In this document: in pieces, positions 45,372 through 53,120 of the stretch
How positions within the stretch are numbered: position 1 is the stretch's first letter
Layout of the letters: every line of letters begins with the position of its first letter
From: Cryobacterium frigoriphilum
GTDB lineage: Bacteria > Actinomycetota > Actinomycetes > Actinomycetales > Microbacteriaceae
Length of the DNA stretch: 64,000 nucleotides
Reading direction: 5' to 3'
NCBI RefSeq assembly: GCF_004403305.1
Contig: NZ_SOHE01000060.1
Location: 155,712 to 219,711, forward strand
The notes under the pieces: generated by a model
The model's database searches: none
Seen by the model: only the letters and a program-made list of their open reading frames with translations
What the model was told of the DNA's origin: nothing
Position numbers and translations under genes: made by a program

Positions 45372-46313
45372 TCAGTACGGGAAGTGTGGGATGGTCGTCG
45401 TCGCGGCGACGCCGCGGGCCTGGCCGTGCCGGTCGATGCCGAGGCCGGCCAGCAGGCGGCCGCGCAGTTCGGCGAGTTCCGCCGATCCCCGGTCGCGGGG
45501 GCGGCCGCCGGGAACGGTGAGCTCCTGAACGATGGTGGCGCCGGTGCGGCCGCCGGCCATGTCATCGGCATCGTCGTCGGCGCCGAGCAGAATGATGCGA
45601 TCGGCCAGCTGCAGCGCCTCGTCGACGTCGTGCGTGACGAGCAAAATCGTGGTCGGTGCCGCCGCGTGCACGTCGAGCAGCAGGTCCTGCATCTTGAGCC
45701 GGGTGAGCGCATCCAGTGCGCCGAATGGTTCGTCGAGAAGCAGCACGCCGGGATTGCGGGCGAGGGCGCGGGCGAGCGAGGCGCGCTGGGCCATACCGCC
45801 GGAGACCGCGCGGGGGCGGTGGTCGGCGAAGCTGGTGAGCCCCACGAGCTCGAGCAGGGCGGCGACGCGGGCGTTGCCGGCGGCGCGGCCGATTCGGTGC
45901 GGAAGGCCGAGCGCCACGTTGGCCGCGATCGTGCGCCACGGCAGCAGCCGTGGTTCCTGAAAACCGACCGCGCAGCGGGCATCGATTCCGTTCAGCGGCG
46001 ACCCGTCGATGCGGATGCTTCCGGTGCTGGGCTCGTCGAGGCCGCCGGCGATGCGCAGCAGAGTGGACTTGCCGCATCCGCTGGTGCCGAGAATGGCCAG
46101 AACCTCGCCGGGCTGCACGGTGAGCGACACGTCGCGCAGCACCGGGCGGGCAGCGGCGCCGCGCTGGCTGCCGGGCTGGGAGTTGTGCTGTGGCTTCGCG
46201 GCGAAGGAGCGGCCGATGTCGGCGAACTCGACGGCGAAAGACGTGTTGTCCGCAGGACCGGCCCGATGCACGGGAGGCGCTGCGGGCGCAATCGCGGTGG
46301 CGACGTTGGACAC
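45372..46313 (-). CDS. ABC transporter ATPase, SsuB/TauB-like
   Basis: A 313-residue ATPase with Walker A LGTSGCGKSTLL, Q-loop GFQEPRLLPW (the EPRLLPW form is typical of SsuB/TauB), signature AVSGGMAQRASLARAL and Walker B VLLLDEPFGALD. An N-terminal extension of about 55 residues and a C-terminal tail are extra. First gene of the four-gene minus operon. The 133-base gap before it is shared with a divergent SDR gene. Confidence 0.9.
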   Translation of the reverse strand: MSNVATAIAPAAPPVHRAGPADNTSFAVEFADIGRSFAAKPQHNSQPGSQRGAAARPVLRDVSLTVQPGEVLAILGTSGCGKSTLLRIAGGLDEPSTGSIRIDGSPLNGIDARCAVGFQEPRLLPWRTIAANVALGLPHRIGRAAGNARVAALLELVGLTSFADHRPRAVSGGMAQRASLARALARNPGVLLLDEPFGALDALTRLKMQDLLLDVHAAAPTTILLVTHDVDEALQLADRIILLGADDDADDMAGGRTGATIVQELTVPGGRPRDRGSAELAELRGRLLAGLGIDRHGQARGVAATTTIPHFPY

Positions 46314-46446
46314 GAGAAACTTCCTTTCAGAAACGGGTCGGGAGTGCGGGGCTGAGATCGACCGTACTCAGGAGCGTGTGTGCGCGTAGTGACGCGCGAA
46401 ACGGGGCGTAATAGAACAACGGGCCAACTCTTGCGATGATGGGGGT

Positions 46447-47280
46447 ATGAGCCGAACCGTTTCCGGAGCCCGCGTGCTGATCACCGGTGCCGCCCAGGGG
46501 CTGGGGCGCCTGTACGCGGAGCGGGCCGTGGCCGAGGGCGCCGCCGCCGTGATCCTCTGGGATCGGGATTCCGCCGCCCTCGCCGCCACGACTGCCGCCC
46601 TCGTGCAGCGGGCCGCGGCCGGAACCCAGATCGCGCCGTACGTCGTGGATATCAGCGACCTCGGCGCGATCGCCCAGACCGCGCAGCGCGTGCGCACGGA
46701 GGTCGGCGACCCCGATGTGGTCATCAACAACGCCGGAATCGCGCGCGCCGCACTGTTCTGGGACCACAGCAACGGCGAGGACACCCGGGCCACCATGCAG
46801 ATCAACGGGCTGGCCCCCATGTACATCACGCGCGAATTTCTGCCCGCGATGCTGACGGATGCGTCGCGCGAGTCCCGCATCGTGAACATCGCCTCGGCGG
46901 CAGGGGTGCTCAACGCGCCGCAGCTGAGCGTGTATGCGGCCTCGAAGGCGGCGGTGATCGCCTGGAGTGACACCCTGCGGCTCGAGCTGGTCACCGAGGG
47001 CTACGGGCACGTCAAGGTCACGACCGTGTGCCCGAGCTACATTTCGACGGGCATGGTGGCCGGCCTCGACCACGTTCCGCGCAGCAACTGGCTGATGCCT
47101 CGGCTCGCTCCGGCCTACGTCGTCGACCGGGTCTGGCGGGCCATGCTCGCCGGGTCGCCGATGCTCGTGTTGCCGTGGACGGTCGGACTCGCGCGCGCCC
47201 TGCGCAGCGTGCTGCCGCGGCCCGTGCTCGACGCCCTCGCGTCGGGCGTCGGCCCGTCTTCCGCGCGCCGCAGACGCTGA
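46447..47280 (+). CDS. Short-chain dehydrogenase/reductase
   Basis: A 277-residue classical SDR. Cofactor motif GAAQGLGR (TGxxxGxG type), acidic WDRD after beta-2 (NAD preference), NNAGIARA, serine in NIASAAGVLNAPQ and YAASKAA as the catalytic Y-x-x-x-K. The C-terminal region with VDRVWRAMLAGSPMLVLPW resembles SDRs acting on lipids or steroids. Divergent to the transporter ATPase gene. The last codons carry part of a 12-bp tandem repeat. Confidence 0.87.
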   Translation: MSRTVSGARVLITGAAQGLGRLYAERAVAEGAAAVILWDRDSAALAATTAALVQRAAAGTQIAPYVVDISDLGAIAQTAQRVRTEVGDPDVVINNAGIARAALFWDHSNGEDTRATMQINGLAPMYITREFLPAMLTDASRESRIVNIASAAGVLNAPQLSVYAASKAAVIAWSDTLRLELVTEGYGHVKVTTVCPSYISTGMVAGLDHVPRSNWLMPRLAPAYVVDRVWRAMLAGSPMLVLPWTVGLARALRSVLPRPVLDALASGVGPSSARRRR

Positions 47281-47308
47281 GGCAGACGCCGAGGCAGACG
47301 CTGAGGCG
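47268..47308. repeat. 12-bp tandem repeat GCAGACGCYGAG
   Basis: Three to four near-identical units at the very end of the SDR gene and just after its stop. Confidence 0.7.
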
Positions 47309-47379
47309 GGGCCCGAGCAGGTGGCCCGTGGTGGTGGAGCGGCATCGGTGGCGCGCTTAGGCGAGTTACGCGGTAGCTG

Positions 47380-47417
47380 CGCCGCTGCGCGGTAGGCGCG
47401 CGTACCGCGCAGCGGCG
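47380..47417. terminator. Perfect 15-bp hairpin between convergent genes
   Basis: CGCCGCTGCGCGGTA, eight-base loop, TACCGCGCAGCGGCG. It lies between the SDR (plus) and methyltransferase (minus) stops and could end transcription both ways. Shorter related CGCGGTA/TACCGCG strings flank it. Confidence 0.75.
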
Positions 47418-47466
47418 TTAGTATCGCGCAGCTCCTGGCGGGGCCAGTACCGCGTAGCCGCGGGGG

Positions 47467-48144
47467 TCAGGCCGCAGCGCGCGCGACGAGGACGGTGTCG
47501 AGGGCGTAACGCGGGGCATCCGCTTCGGGCACGACCGAAGGTTCGCCCGACGCAGCGCCGGAGTTGTGCTTCATCGCAGCCTCGGGGTCGACGGCCAGGT
47601 CGCGGCGCACCGTCTCGCAGCGCAGCACGCAGGCCGGATCGAGAGCGGATGCCAGCAGTTCGGGTGTGTAGAGCAGCTCCGGGTCGCGCGGGCCGGGCGC
47701 TCCGGCCGCGATGTTTCCCCGGTCATGGCCGAGCACGAAGAGCTGGCCGCCGGGAGCGAGGCGGGCGAAGGCATCCGCCAGGGCCTGCCGCAACAGGGGT
47801 GACGGCAGGTGCAGGTAGAGCATCGTAACCAGGTCGAAGGTCTGCGTGGATGCCCACGAGAGCGCGTCGGCGACGACCCAGTCGACCTCGACTCCGGCGC
47901 TCGCGGCATGCCCGCGGGCCTGGTTGATGGCCTCGGCCGAGAAATCGACCGCGGTCACGGCGTGCCCGGCGGCCGCGAGCCAGATGGCGGTGCGGCCGTC
48001 ACCGGTCGCGAGGTCGAGCGCCCGGCCAGGCTGCCAGGAGGCCGCGGACTGCTGCAGCAACAGCGGCGGCACGGCCGACCAGAGCCGCGCTTCATCTGCG
48101 GCGCCGGCCTTCAGATATCGTTCGTTCCACTCGCTCGCGTCCAT
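47467..48144 (-). CDS. SAM-dependent methyltransferase (small class I)
   Basis: A 225-residue enzyme. SAM loop LDLATGDGRTAIWLA, acidic VTAVDFSAEAI after beta-2, VVADALSW and LVTMLYLHLPS at the motif IV position, and LAPGGQLFVLGHD. It belongs to the broad small-molecule methyltransferase group related to tellurite-resistance TehB; substrate unknown. It follows the ATPase-HTH regulator gene by 25 bases on the same strand, so they may share a transcript. Confidence 0.85.
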   Translation of the reverse strand: MDASEWNERYLKAGAADEARLWSAVPPLLLQQSAASWQPGRALDLATGDGRTAIWLAAAGHAVTAVDFSAEAINQARGHAASAGVEVDWVVADALSWASTQTFDLVTMLYLHLPSPLLRQALADAFARLAPGGQLFVLGHDRGNIAAGAPGPRDPELLYTPELLASALDPACVLRCETVRRDLAVDPEAAMKHNSGAASGEPSVVPEADAPRYALDTVLVARAAA

Positions 48145-48169
48145 GCGCCCAGTCTGGCAGCGGCTGTAC

Positions 48170-49000
48170 TCACCGCGCGAGGGCGGCCAGTTCGGCGCGG
48201 GTCGAGGCGCCGACCTTGCGCAGCAGATTGGCGACGTGAAACTTGACCGTGTTCTCGCTGATCAGCAGTGTTTCGGCGATCGCCCGGTTGCGGGCACCGG
48301 AGGCGACGAGCGCGAGCACGCCCTGCTCCCGCGGGCTGAGCCCCCAGGCCGCCGCGGCCGTCACGGTCGCGGCCGGCGCGTCGAGCGGCAGGCCCACCGA
48401 CATCTCCGAACCCCAACCGGGCGTGGCCTCCATCTGCAGGCTGCCGTTGAGTGCCTGCACGCGCGCCGCGAGCTGGCTGACGCTCGGCGTCTCGGGGGTC
48501 AGGGCGCCGGGGCCGTCATCGCGAATGTGAATGAGCAGGTTGCTGCCGTCGCAGTCCCACTGCACGCGCACCCGGGCCACGCCCGGCTGTTCGACGAGGG
48601 CCAGCACGGCCCCCCGCACGATCGCCCGCGCCGCCTGGGCAACCTCGCCGGGCAGCGCGCGGCCGTTGACGGGAGGTTCGATGAACTGCACGTCGAGGTC
48701 GCCGAAGCGCACGAGCGGCCGCAGGTCGTCGCGCAGCCGCTCGAACGCCCGGGCTACCGGCTCCTCGGTCAGCACGCGATCGCGGTCAGAGACGGCGCGC
48801 AGCTGCACCATCGCGGCAGCGGCCAGGTCGGTGGCCTGCTGGCGCGCGGCGGCGTCTCCCGTGTCGCGTGAGCGCAGAATCGCCAGCAGCGATTCCAGGG
48901 TCGTGGAGTGGGCATCCGTCAGGTCGGCGATCACCTTGGTGCGTTCGGCAGCCGCCGTGCGTGAATCAAGCGGATGCGCGGGCGCGGCTGCAGAAGTCAT
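48170..49000 (-). CDS. HATPase-like domain fused to a LuxR-type HTH (one-component regulator)
   Basis: 276 residues. Residues 1-115 are helical and resemble a kinase dimerisation region, but no HDxxx(H/N) phospho-acceptor histidine box is seen. Residues about 120-205 look like a GHKL ATP-binding domain, with VQWDCDGSNLLIHIRDDGPGAL as the acidic G1 box and GWGSEMSVGLPL as the closing strand. The C-terminal 60 residues form a LuxR helix-turn-helix (LSPREQGVLALVASGARNRAIAETLLISENTVKFHV). This puts a sensor-ATPase and a DNA-binding domain in one chain. Divergent to hxlB-hxlA, which it may control. Confidence 0.8.
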   Translation of the reverse strand: MTSAAAPAHPLDSRTAAAERTKVIADLTDAHSTTLESLLAILRSRDTGDAAARQQATDLAAAAMVQLRAVSDRDRVLTEEPVARAFERLRDDLRPLVRFGDLDVQFIEPPVNGRALPGEVAQAARAIVRGAVLALVEQPGVARVRVQWDCDGSNLLIHIRDDGPGALTPETPSVSQLAARVQALNGSLQMEATPGWGSEMSVGLPLDAPAATVTAAAAWGLSPREQGVLALVASGARNRAIAETLLISENTVKFHVANLLRKVGASTRAELAALAR

Positions 49001-49137
49001 GGTTCGACCCTAGCCGCGCACCCCCTACCCTGACTACCCGCTGGAGCTGAAAGTTCGTGCGCAACCTACCCGTTTGGTTAGGTAAACCGTTCATTCGGCG
49101 GGCTGCGAACCCATTCGAAAAGATTGAGGATAGGGAC

Positions 49138-49764
49138 ATGGCAACGCAGAGCACCACCTCGACCCCCGGCGCGACGAGCGCTTCCGGCACGGCGTCGACC
49201 CCGTCGGTTGCCGAGTCGCTCGCGCTGATCACCGACGAGGTACGCGACGTGATCGCGACCCTCGTCGCCCGGAACGACTCGGCGCTCGACGCGGCCGCCG
49301 TGCGGCTTCGAAGTGCCGACCGGGTGTTCGTGCTCGGTGCCGGACGCTCCGGACTCGCCCTGCGCATGACCGCGATGCGGCTCATGCACCTCGGCCTCGA
49401 CGTGCACGTGGTCGGTGACGTCACGACCCCGGCCATCACCGCGGGCGACGTGCTGCTCGTGGCAAGCGGCTCGGGCACGACCGGCGCCATCGTGCGGGCG
49501 GCCGACACCGCCGCATCCGTCGGCGCCGAGATCGTGGCAGTCACGACCGCGCCCCGGTCCCGGCTCGCCGAGCTGGCCGACGTGACGATCGTCGTTCCGG
49601 CCGCCCAAAAGACCGACCACGACGGAAACATCAGCGCTCAGTACTCCGGCGCGCTCTTCGAGCAGGTCGTGACGTTGCTCGGCGACGCCCTGTTCCACAG
49701 CCTCTGGCAGCAATCCGGTGCCAGCGCCGACGAGCTGTGGCCGCGCCACGCCAACCTCGAGTAG
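49138..49764 (+). CDS. hxlB: 6-phospho-3-hexuloisomerase
   Basis: A 208-residue SIS-domain isomerase: VFVLGAGRSGLALRMTAMRLMHLGLDVHVVGD, LLVASGSGTTGAIVRAA and VVPAAQKT are signatures of the RuMP-cycle PHI. It turns arabino-3-hexulose 6-phosphate into fructose 6-phosphate. The ATG at 49138 follows a purine-rich ribosome site; an earlier start would add residues without homology. The N-terminus is serine/threonine-rich. hxlA follows 58 bases on, so the two steps are made together. Confidence 0.93.
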   Translation: MATQSTTSTPGATSASGTASTPSVAESLALITDEVRDVIATLVARNDSALDAAAVRLRSADRVFVLGAGRSGLALRMTAMRLMHLGLDVHVVGDVTTPAITAGDVLLVASGSGTTGAIVRAADTAASVGAEIVAVTTAPRSRLAELADVTIVVPAAQKTDHDGNISAQYSGALFEQVVTLLGDALFHSLWQQSGASADELWPRHANLE

Positions 49765-49822
49765 GCCCCCAGCTTCTACCGCATTTTTCGAACCTCGCAC
49801 CACCAACAGAAAGAAGATCCCC

Positions 49823-50446
49823 ATGAAGCTTCAGGTTGCAATGGACGTTCTCACCACGGACGCCGCCCTCACCCTCGCCGCCCAGGTCGCCCCCTACGTC
49901 GACATCATCGAGCTCGGCACCCCGCTGATCAAGGCCGAGGGCCTGCGCGCCGTCACCGCGATCAAGGCCGCCCACCCCGACAAGATCGTCTTCGCCGACC
50001 TCAAGACGATGGATGCCGGCGAGCTCGAAGCCGACATCGCCTTCGCCGCCGGCGCTGACCTCGTCACCGTGCTCGGCACGGCCGGCGACAGCACGATCGT
50101 CGGGGCCGTTGCCGCGGCCACCAAGCACGGCAAGGGCATCGTCGTCGACCTCATCGGCGTCGCCGACAAGGTCCCCCGTGCTCGTGAGGTCACCGCCCTC
50201 GGCGCCCAGTTCGTGGAGATGCACGCCGGTCTCGACGAGCAGGCCGAAGCCGGCTTCTCGCTCGAAGGCCTGCTGAACCAGGGCGAGACCTCGAAGGTCC
50301 CGTTCTCCCTCGCCGGTGGCGTGAGCCTGGCGACCATTGCCTCGGTGCAGCGCGCCGGAGCATCCGTCGCCGTCGCCGGTGGCGCCATCTACGGCGCCGA
50401 GGACCCGGCTGCTGCTGCTGCCGCCCTGCGCGCCGCCATCATCTAG
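49823..50446 (+). CDS. hxlA: 3-hexulose-6-phosphate synthase
   Basis: A 207-residue member of the OMP-decarboxylase fold. LQVAMDVL near the start and the metal/catalytic segment FADLKTMDAGELEADIAF (D-x-K-x-x-D) identify it, with VEMHAGLDEQ and SLAGGVSLATI for phosphate binding. It condenses formaldehyde with ribulose 5-phosphate. With hxlB this is a complete formaldehyde-fixing module. In a heterotroph it serves formaldehyde removal or pentose supply. AAGAAGA before the ATG. A strong terminator follows. Confidence 0.94.
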   Translation: MKLQVAMDVLTTDAALTLAAQVAPYVDIIELGTPLIKAEGLRAVTAIKAAHPDKIVFADLKTMDAGELEADIAFAAGADLVTVLGTAGDSTIVGAVAAATKHGKGIVVDLIGVADKVPRAREVTALGAQFVEMHAGLDEQAEAGFSLEGLLNQGETSKVPFSLAGGVSLATIASVQRAGASVAVAGGAIYGAEDPAAAAAALRAAII

Positions 50447-50460
50447 TCTGATCGCGTGAT

Positions 50461-50494
50461 CGAGTGCCGCCCCGCTTCAGCGGGGCGGCACTCG
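50461..50494. terminator. Strong bidirectional hairpin after hxlA
   Basis: CGAGTGCCGCCCCGC, loop TTCA, GCGGGGCGGCACTCG: perfect 15-bp stem, 14 bases after the hxlA stop and 13 before the convergent surface-protein stop. It contains the GAGTGCCG word of the second repeat family. Confidence 0.85.
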
Positions 50495-50507
50495 TGCGTT
50501 CGAGGGG

Positions 50508-52100
50508 CTACTCGCGAGCGACCCTGGCGTAGGAGCGCAGCGCGAGCGCGGTCAGGGCGAGAACACCGCCGAGAATCGCGAGGATGCCGAAACCGAGGCT
50601 GCGCCCCAGATCGATGCCGGTCGTCGGCAGCGCTCGCAGAGCGGATGCCGCCGCCGCGGTCGCCGGCGCATCGACCGTCGGCAGGGCGGTCACGATGGAC
50701 ACGGTCGGCGTCACCGTGGGTGTCACGGTGGGCGTTGCAACCGGTGTCACCGCGGGCGTAACCGTCGGAGCGCCCGAGGGGTCTGCGGTCGGCGTCGGGT
50801 CGACGACGGGCTGCGGCGTCGTTGTCGGTGGCGTTGCGGGCGGCGTCGTGACCGGGGTCGTGACCGGCGGTACGACCACGATGACGGCCGCGGGCACGAT
50901 GCGGAAGGCGATCGAACCGTAGACCGGCGTCGACCCGGGCAGGGCCGCGGCGGCTCGCTGATTCTGGGTGGCGCCGGGTACCGAGAACACCGTAGAGGCC
51001 GTGAAATCGCCGAGCTGCGTCGGGGTGCCGATCAGATGAATCACGATCGACCGATCGGTCGGATTCTGTTCTGCCGTGTAGTCCAGCCCGGCGGGCAGCT
51101 CCGCGACGACGACGTCGATCGGGTCCAGAAAGAACCCGTCGGCAGAGAGCATCGGGTCGACCGCAAAGGTGAGAACCTGATCCACGAGTGCTCCGAGCTC
51201 GAGGGTGACGGGGTCGAAGGCGAGGCAATCACCCGTGGCGGGGTGCACCTCGCCGAACCGGGCCGGCAGGTTCGGCAGCAGCGACATCACCAGCGACTGA
51301 GCGGCCGCGAAGCCACAGGAGTTGTAGTCGGCGTACACGAGGTCGACGGTGAAGTGTGTGACGCCCGTCGCTGTGGCCTGCGGTACGTCGGTGCCCGGCA
51401 CGGCGGTCCACCCCGTGAAGGCGCCGTCGGTCGTGACCGCGTAGCCGAGCACTGGGTCGGTGGCGGCGGCGTCGCCGTAGCCGCCGTCGTCGGACATGAG
51501 CGTCGTGCCGTTGACCGTGTATCGAGTGGCATCGTCGGATCCCAGTTCGCCGCGGAAGTCGACGGTGAGGCCCGGGCCGACGACGGCGGCCGGCGCGAGT
51601 GCCGGCTCGCCGTCGACGACCAGGGGCTCGACCGGCGCCGCGGTCACGGCGCCGCCGGTGACGGCATACGCCCAGCGCGCCGAATTTCCCTGCATCGTCA
51701 GCGTCAGGGTGACGGCGTAGTCAAAGCCGGCCCAGGCCGGGCTTCCCGTCAGCACCCACTCGGCGGTTTCGCCGTCGATCACGGTGCTCGTGCTGCTGTT
51801 GGCGACGAAATCCCAGATTTGTCCGGTGCCCGGTTCGGTGACCCGCAGCTGCCCGAACCTGTCGAAGGCGTCCGAGGTCCACCCAATCAGGTCGCCGACG
51901 TTGTCATGGGCCGCGGCGTCGCCGATGATGCCGGTCACGTCGTCAACGAACTGCCAATTGACGGATGCCGTGGCCACGTCGTGTCTGGCGGCCATCGCCG
52001 GCGAGGCGGCCAGCGAGCCGAGCATTGCCGTCAGGCAGAGGATGCTCGCGGAGCGCACGATCGCGCGTGCCGGGCGGTGGGGAACGTGTGCTGCTCTCAC
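50508..52100 (-). CDS. Sortase-anchored (LPXTG-like) surface protein
   Basis: 530 residues. A signal peptide ends near SPAMAA, a beta-rich extracellular part of about 350 residues follows, then a proline/threonine/valine stalk (repeated TPTVTP and VTTP units) and a cell-wall sorting signal: LPTTG, a hydrophobic helix and a basic tail (RSYARVARE). Sortase would cut LPTTG and link the protein to peptidoglycan. No sortase gene lies in this window. The GTG at 52100 gives a normal signal peptide. The ligand or role of the external part is not recognised. Confidence 0.82.
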   Translation of the reverse strand: MRAAHVPHRPARAIVRSASILCLTAMLGSLAASPAMAARHDVATASVNWQFVDDVTGIIGDAAAHDNVGDLIGWTSDAFDRFGQLRVTEPGTGQIWDFVANSSTSTVIDGETAEWVLTGSPAWAGFDYAVTLTLTMQGNSARWAYAVTGGAVTAAPVEPLVVDGEPALAPAAVVGPGLTVDFRGELGSDDATRYTVNGTTLMSDDGGYGDAAATDPVLGYAVTTDGAFTGWTAVPGTDVPQATATGVTHFTVDLVYADYNSCGFAAAQSLVMSLLPNLPARFGEVHPATGDCLAFDPVTLELGALVDQVLTFAVDPMLSADGFFLDPIDVVVAELPAGLDYTAEQNPTDRSIVIHLIGTPTQLGDFTASTVFSVPGATQNQRAAAALPGSTPVYGSIAFRIVPAAVIVVVPPVTTPVTTPPATPPTTTPQPVVDPTPTADPSGAPTVTPAVTPVATPTVTPTVTPTVSIVTALPTVDAPATAAAASALRALPTTGIDLGRSLGFGILAILGGVLALTALALRSYARVARE

Positions 52101-52266
52101 GACGGAACCGTTTCTTCGAGGGGACGGTTCGCAAAAGAGCAACCAGGCACGGGTGTGCTGGGTGCTGCGCTCGCCGGAACCGGAGCCGAAAATTGTCCCC
52201 CTTTATGAGGACTAGTCGGATGCTAGGGGCACGCCGGGCCGACCCGACACCCCCAGACCGGGCGCG

Positions 52267-52316
52267 AAAAAGCCCCCACCGATCCGGCTGCGCGAGCAGG
52301 CAGATCGGTGGGGGCT
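52267..52316 (-). terminator. Rho-independent terminator of the HAD gene
   Basis: On the minus strand AGCCCCCACCGATC pairs with GATCGGTGGGGGCT (14 bp) and is followed by TTTTT. It lies 12 bases after the stop of the phosphatase gene. Confidence 0.88.
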
Positions 52317-52327
52317 GCGGGGCGGGG

Positions 52328-52996
52328 CTAGCCGAGCAGAAGCTTGGCGAGCTGGTCGGTGGAGTGCACGACGGCGGTGGCCTCGCCAGCTTCGGCGGGG
52401 GAGCCGTAGCCCCACTCGACGAGAATCGCCGGGATGCCGTTCGCCGCGGCGCCCTCGGCGTCGTAGATGCGGTCGCCGACCAGCACCGGGGCACTCATGT
52501 TCGCTCCAGTGGCGTCGAGGCGGCTGAGCGCTTCGGCGACGATGTCGGCCTTGGCACTGCGCACCTCGTCTTCCGAGGCCCCCACGACGACCGTGAAGTA
52601 CTGGGTGAGTTCGAAGTGGGTCAGAATTTCGATGGCGCTGAGTTCGGGCTTGCTCGTGGCCAGCGCAATCGGGATTCCGGCGGCGTGGATGCGTTCGAGC
52701 AGGCCGGCGATGCCGGGAAAGACGGCCGTGTCGAGCGAGGCGGCGCCCTGATACTCGGTGCGGTAGACGGCGCGGGCCGCGGTGGCCTCGGCGAGGGTCA
52801 TGCCGGCATATTCCTGAAAGGCCGCGATCATGGGTGGGCCGACGTAGGCGAGCAGTTCGACTTCGGAGGGAACAGGGCGGCCAAGCAGAGCGAAGGTGCG
52901 GGCCAGTGAGCTGGTGATGGCCGGGGCGGAATCGGTGATGGTTCCGTCGAGGTCAAAGAGGATGGCGCTCCAGGTGCGCGTCAGGGTGGGATTCAC
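52328..52996 (-). CDS. HAD-family hydrolase, phosphoglycolate-phosphatase-like
   Basis: A 222-residue HAD phosphatase: motif I LFDLDGTITDS with the nucleophile aspartate, motif II ATSKPE, motif III lysine in SAKADIVAEAL and motif IV LVGDRIYDAEGA. The helical cap follows motif I. Members dephosphorylate phosphoglycolate, sugar phosphates or nucleotides. GTG start. Stands alone with its own terminator; an 11-bp tandem repeat (AACTCGCGGGG, about 53012-53043) lies upstream. Confidence 0.88.
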   Translation of the reverse strand: MNPTLTRTWSAILFDLDGTITDSAPAITSSLARTFALLGRPVPSEVELLAYVGPPMIAAFQEYAGMTLAEATAARAVYRTEYQGAASLDTAVFPGIAGLLERIHAAGIPIALATSKPELSAIEILTHFELTQYFTVVVGASEDEVRSAKADIVAEALSRLDATGANMSAPVLVGDRIYDAEGAAANGIPAILVEWGYGSPAEAGEATAVVHSTDQLAKLLLG

Positions 52997-53011
52997 TCGC
53001 CTATCCTAGGT

Positions 53012-53043
53012 GAACTCGCGGGGAACTCGCGGGGAACTCGCGA
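53012..53043. repeat. 11-bp tandem repeat AACTCGCGGGG
   Basis: Two full copies and one partial copy lie in the 124-base gap between the HAD gene and the debranching-enzyme gene. Confidence 0.6.
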
Positions 53044-53120
53044 AGAACCGTGCAAGCCCCCGTCGAGGGGCGGGCGACCCCCAATTCCGGAGGCATCGGG
53101 TCCAGCGCCAGAACCCCCGG

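Noticed and set aside
44276..45982. 568-residue version of the substrate-binding protein
   Set aside because: The extra 220 residues overlap the ATPase gene in another frame; a normal lipoprotein signal begins at 45322.
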